A DNA stretch of 5,567 nt from Spirochaetales bacterium. Its GTDB lineage: Bacteria; Spirochaetota; Spirochaetia; DSM-16054; Sediminispirochaetaceae. Positions 5,091 to 5,567 of this stretch are shown piece after piece; positions within the stretch are counted from its first letter, which is position 1, and every line of letters begins with the position of its first letter. The stretch spans positions 1 through 5,567 of the forward strand of contig JAASTM010000189.1 in NCBI GenBank assembly GCA_021767325.1. The letters run 5' to 3'. The translations under genes and the position numbers were made by a program. Below the pieces are notes generated by a model. It was given only the letters and a program-made list of their open reading frames with translations, was not told the DNA's origin and ran no database searches.

Positions 5091-5567
5091 CTACCGCCCG
5101 CTGTCGCGGAACTCATTAAAGATATCCTCGAGATTGATAACCCCGAGGAACTCTTTTTGGTGTCCGATTACCGGAAGCTGGGCTTCTCCGGCCTCGATCA
5201 TCAGGCTCAAGGTTTCCTGTAGATTGTTGTTTTTGTCGACCGTAATGGCGTCGTCGAGCAAGGTGAGCCGCGGCTTGGCTGAGTGTTTGCTGTGCTCCAG
5301 CACGAAAATTCCCTCGAAACAGCCCTCACGGTCAACAGCCAGGGCCCGGTTCATGTGCGATTCTTCGATTGCTGCTTGGATGCGTTCGGGGTTATCTGAT
5401 TTGTGCACTGTGAGATAGCCGTTTTGTACAATATAGTTCCGGTTTTTCTTCAGCACGAGTGCCTTGATGTTGCGATCGTGGCCTAAGAGCTGTTCGACAA
5501 ACTCGTTTTCGGGCTCGTAGAGAATGCTGGTAACATTATTGTACTGGATGAGTTCACCGTTGCGCAG
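5091..5567 (-). CDS. OpuCA/ProV-type glycine betaine/choline ABC transporter ATP-binding subunit, C-terminal part (5' end outside window)
   Basis: The frame is open from the window edge to a TAG at 5091-5093 and gives 158 residues. It can be read past the internal GTG at 5454-5456, so the gene is larger than that start would suggest. The first 38 residues, LRNGELIQYNNVTSIL then EPENEFVEQLLGHDRNIKAL, match the end of the nucleotide-binding domain of osmoprotectant importers. In that family the pattern is Gly-x-[IV]-x-Gln followed by NxFVxxFxGxDR. Two CBS modules follow. The first runs from about residue 45 (YIVQNGYLTVHKSDN to EGIFVLEHSK). The second spans about residues 103-152 (AITVDKNNNLQETLSLM, then AQLPVIGHQKEFLGVINLEDI). 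In OpuA/OpuC-type ATPases this tandem CBS region senses ionic strength or cyclic di-AMP and gates transport of compatible solutes. Walker A, Walker B and signature motifs are expected beyond the window edge. Exact substrate and OpuBA/OpuCA/ProV assignment cannot be set from this part. It is convergent with the yitT-like gene. Confidence 0.88.
   Translation of the reverse strand: MRNGELIQYNNVTSILYEPENEFVEQLLGHDRNIKALVLKKNRNYIVQNGYLTVHKSDNPERIQAAIEESHMNRALAVDREGCFEGIFVLEHSKHSAKPRLTLLDDAITVDKNNNLQETLSLMIEAGEAQLPVIGHQKEFLGVINLEDIFNEFRDSGR

Noticed and set aside
5134..5418. Plus-strand open frame opposite the ABC transporter gene
   Set aside because: It is a shadow of the CBS-domain coding sequence, with a Ser/Arg-rich product and no ribosome-binding site.

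Overview
The window looks like chromosome of a diderm bacterium, most plausibly a free-living spirochaete (Spirochaetaceae-like). This is an inference from three things. There is an outer-membrane beta-barrel tail. There are two tandem lipoproteins whose lipoboxes have Phe at -3, which strict proteobacterial rules disfavour but spirochaetes tolerate. Alongside these sit YitT-family and OpuCA-like genes, which are common in Firmicutes and spirochaetes. No rRNA, tRNA, CRISPR array, transposase or phage gene was seen.

Layout: (1) 1-178 (+) is the C-terminal end of a probable outer-membrane beta-barrel protein. (2) 179-316 is an intergenic region with candidate sigma70-type promoter elements and a small repeated motif. 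(3) 317-3893 (+) is a tightly packed three-gene unit. It encodes a 573-residue exported protein (CsgG/LpoB/FlgO-like alpha/beta domain, charged coiled coil, then three tandem hydrophobic hairpins), followed by two lipoproteins of 307 and 309 residues that are paralogues of each other. Gene junctions are a 2-nt gap and a 1-nt overlap, so co-transcription and translational coupling are likely. (4) 3976-4962 (+) is a YitT-family integral membrane protein with a DUF2179 tail. (5) 4963-5090 is a convergent intergenic region with a rho-independent terminator serving the minus strand and a separate perfect AT-rich palindrome. (6) 5091-5567 (-) is the C-terminal part of a glycine betaine/choline (OpuCA/ProV-type) ABC transporter ATPase with tandem CBS domains, cut by the window edge.

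The most interesting unit is the three-gene envelope cluster. The first protein would place a CsgG/LpoB-like domain next to a coiled coil and a six-segment membrane region. The two lipoproteins would sit on a membrane surface and present an FN3-like domain plus a second beta-rich domain. No catalytic motif was recognised in any of them, so a structural or scaffold role in the envelope is the best guess, and the system is not one I can name. Base composition also changes: the second lipoprotein gene is locally very AT-rich (19/60 G+C at 3601-3660) compared with 34/60 at 901-960 in the first gene and 39/60 at 4441-4500 in the yitT-like gene.
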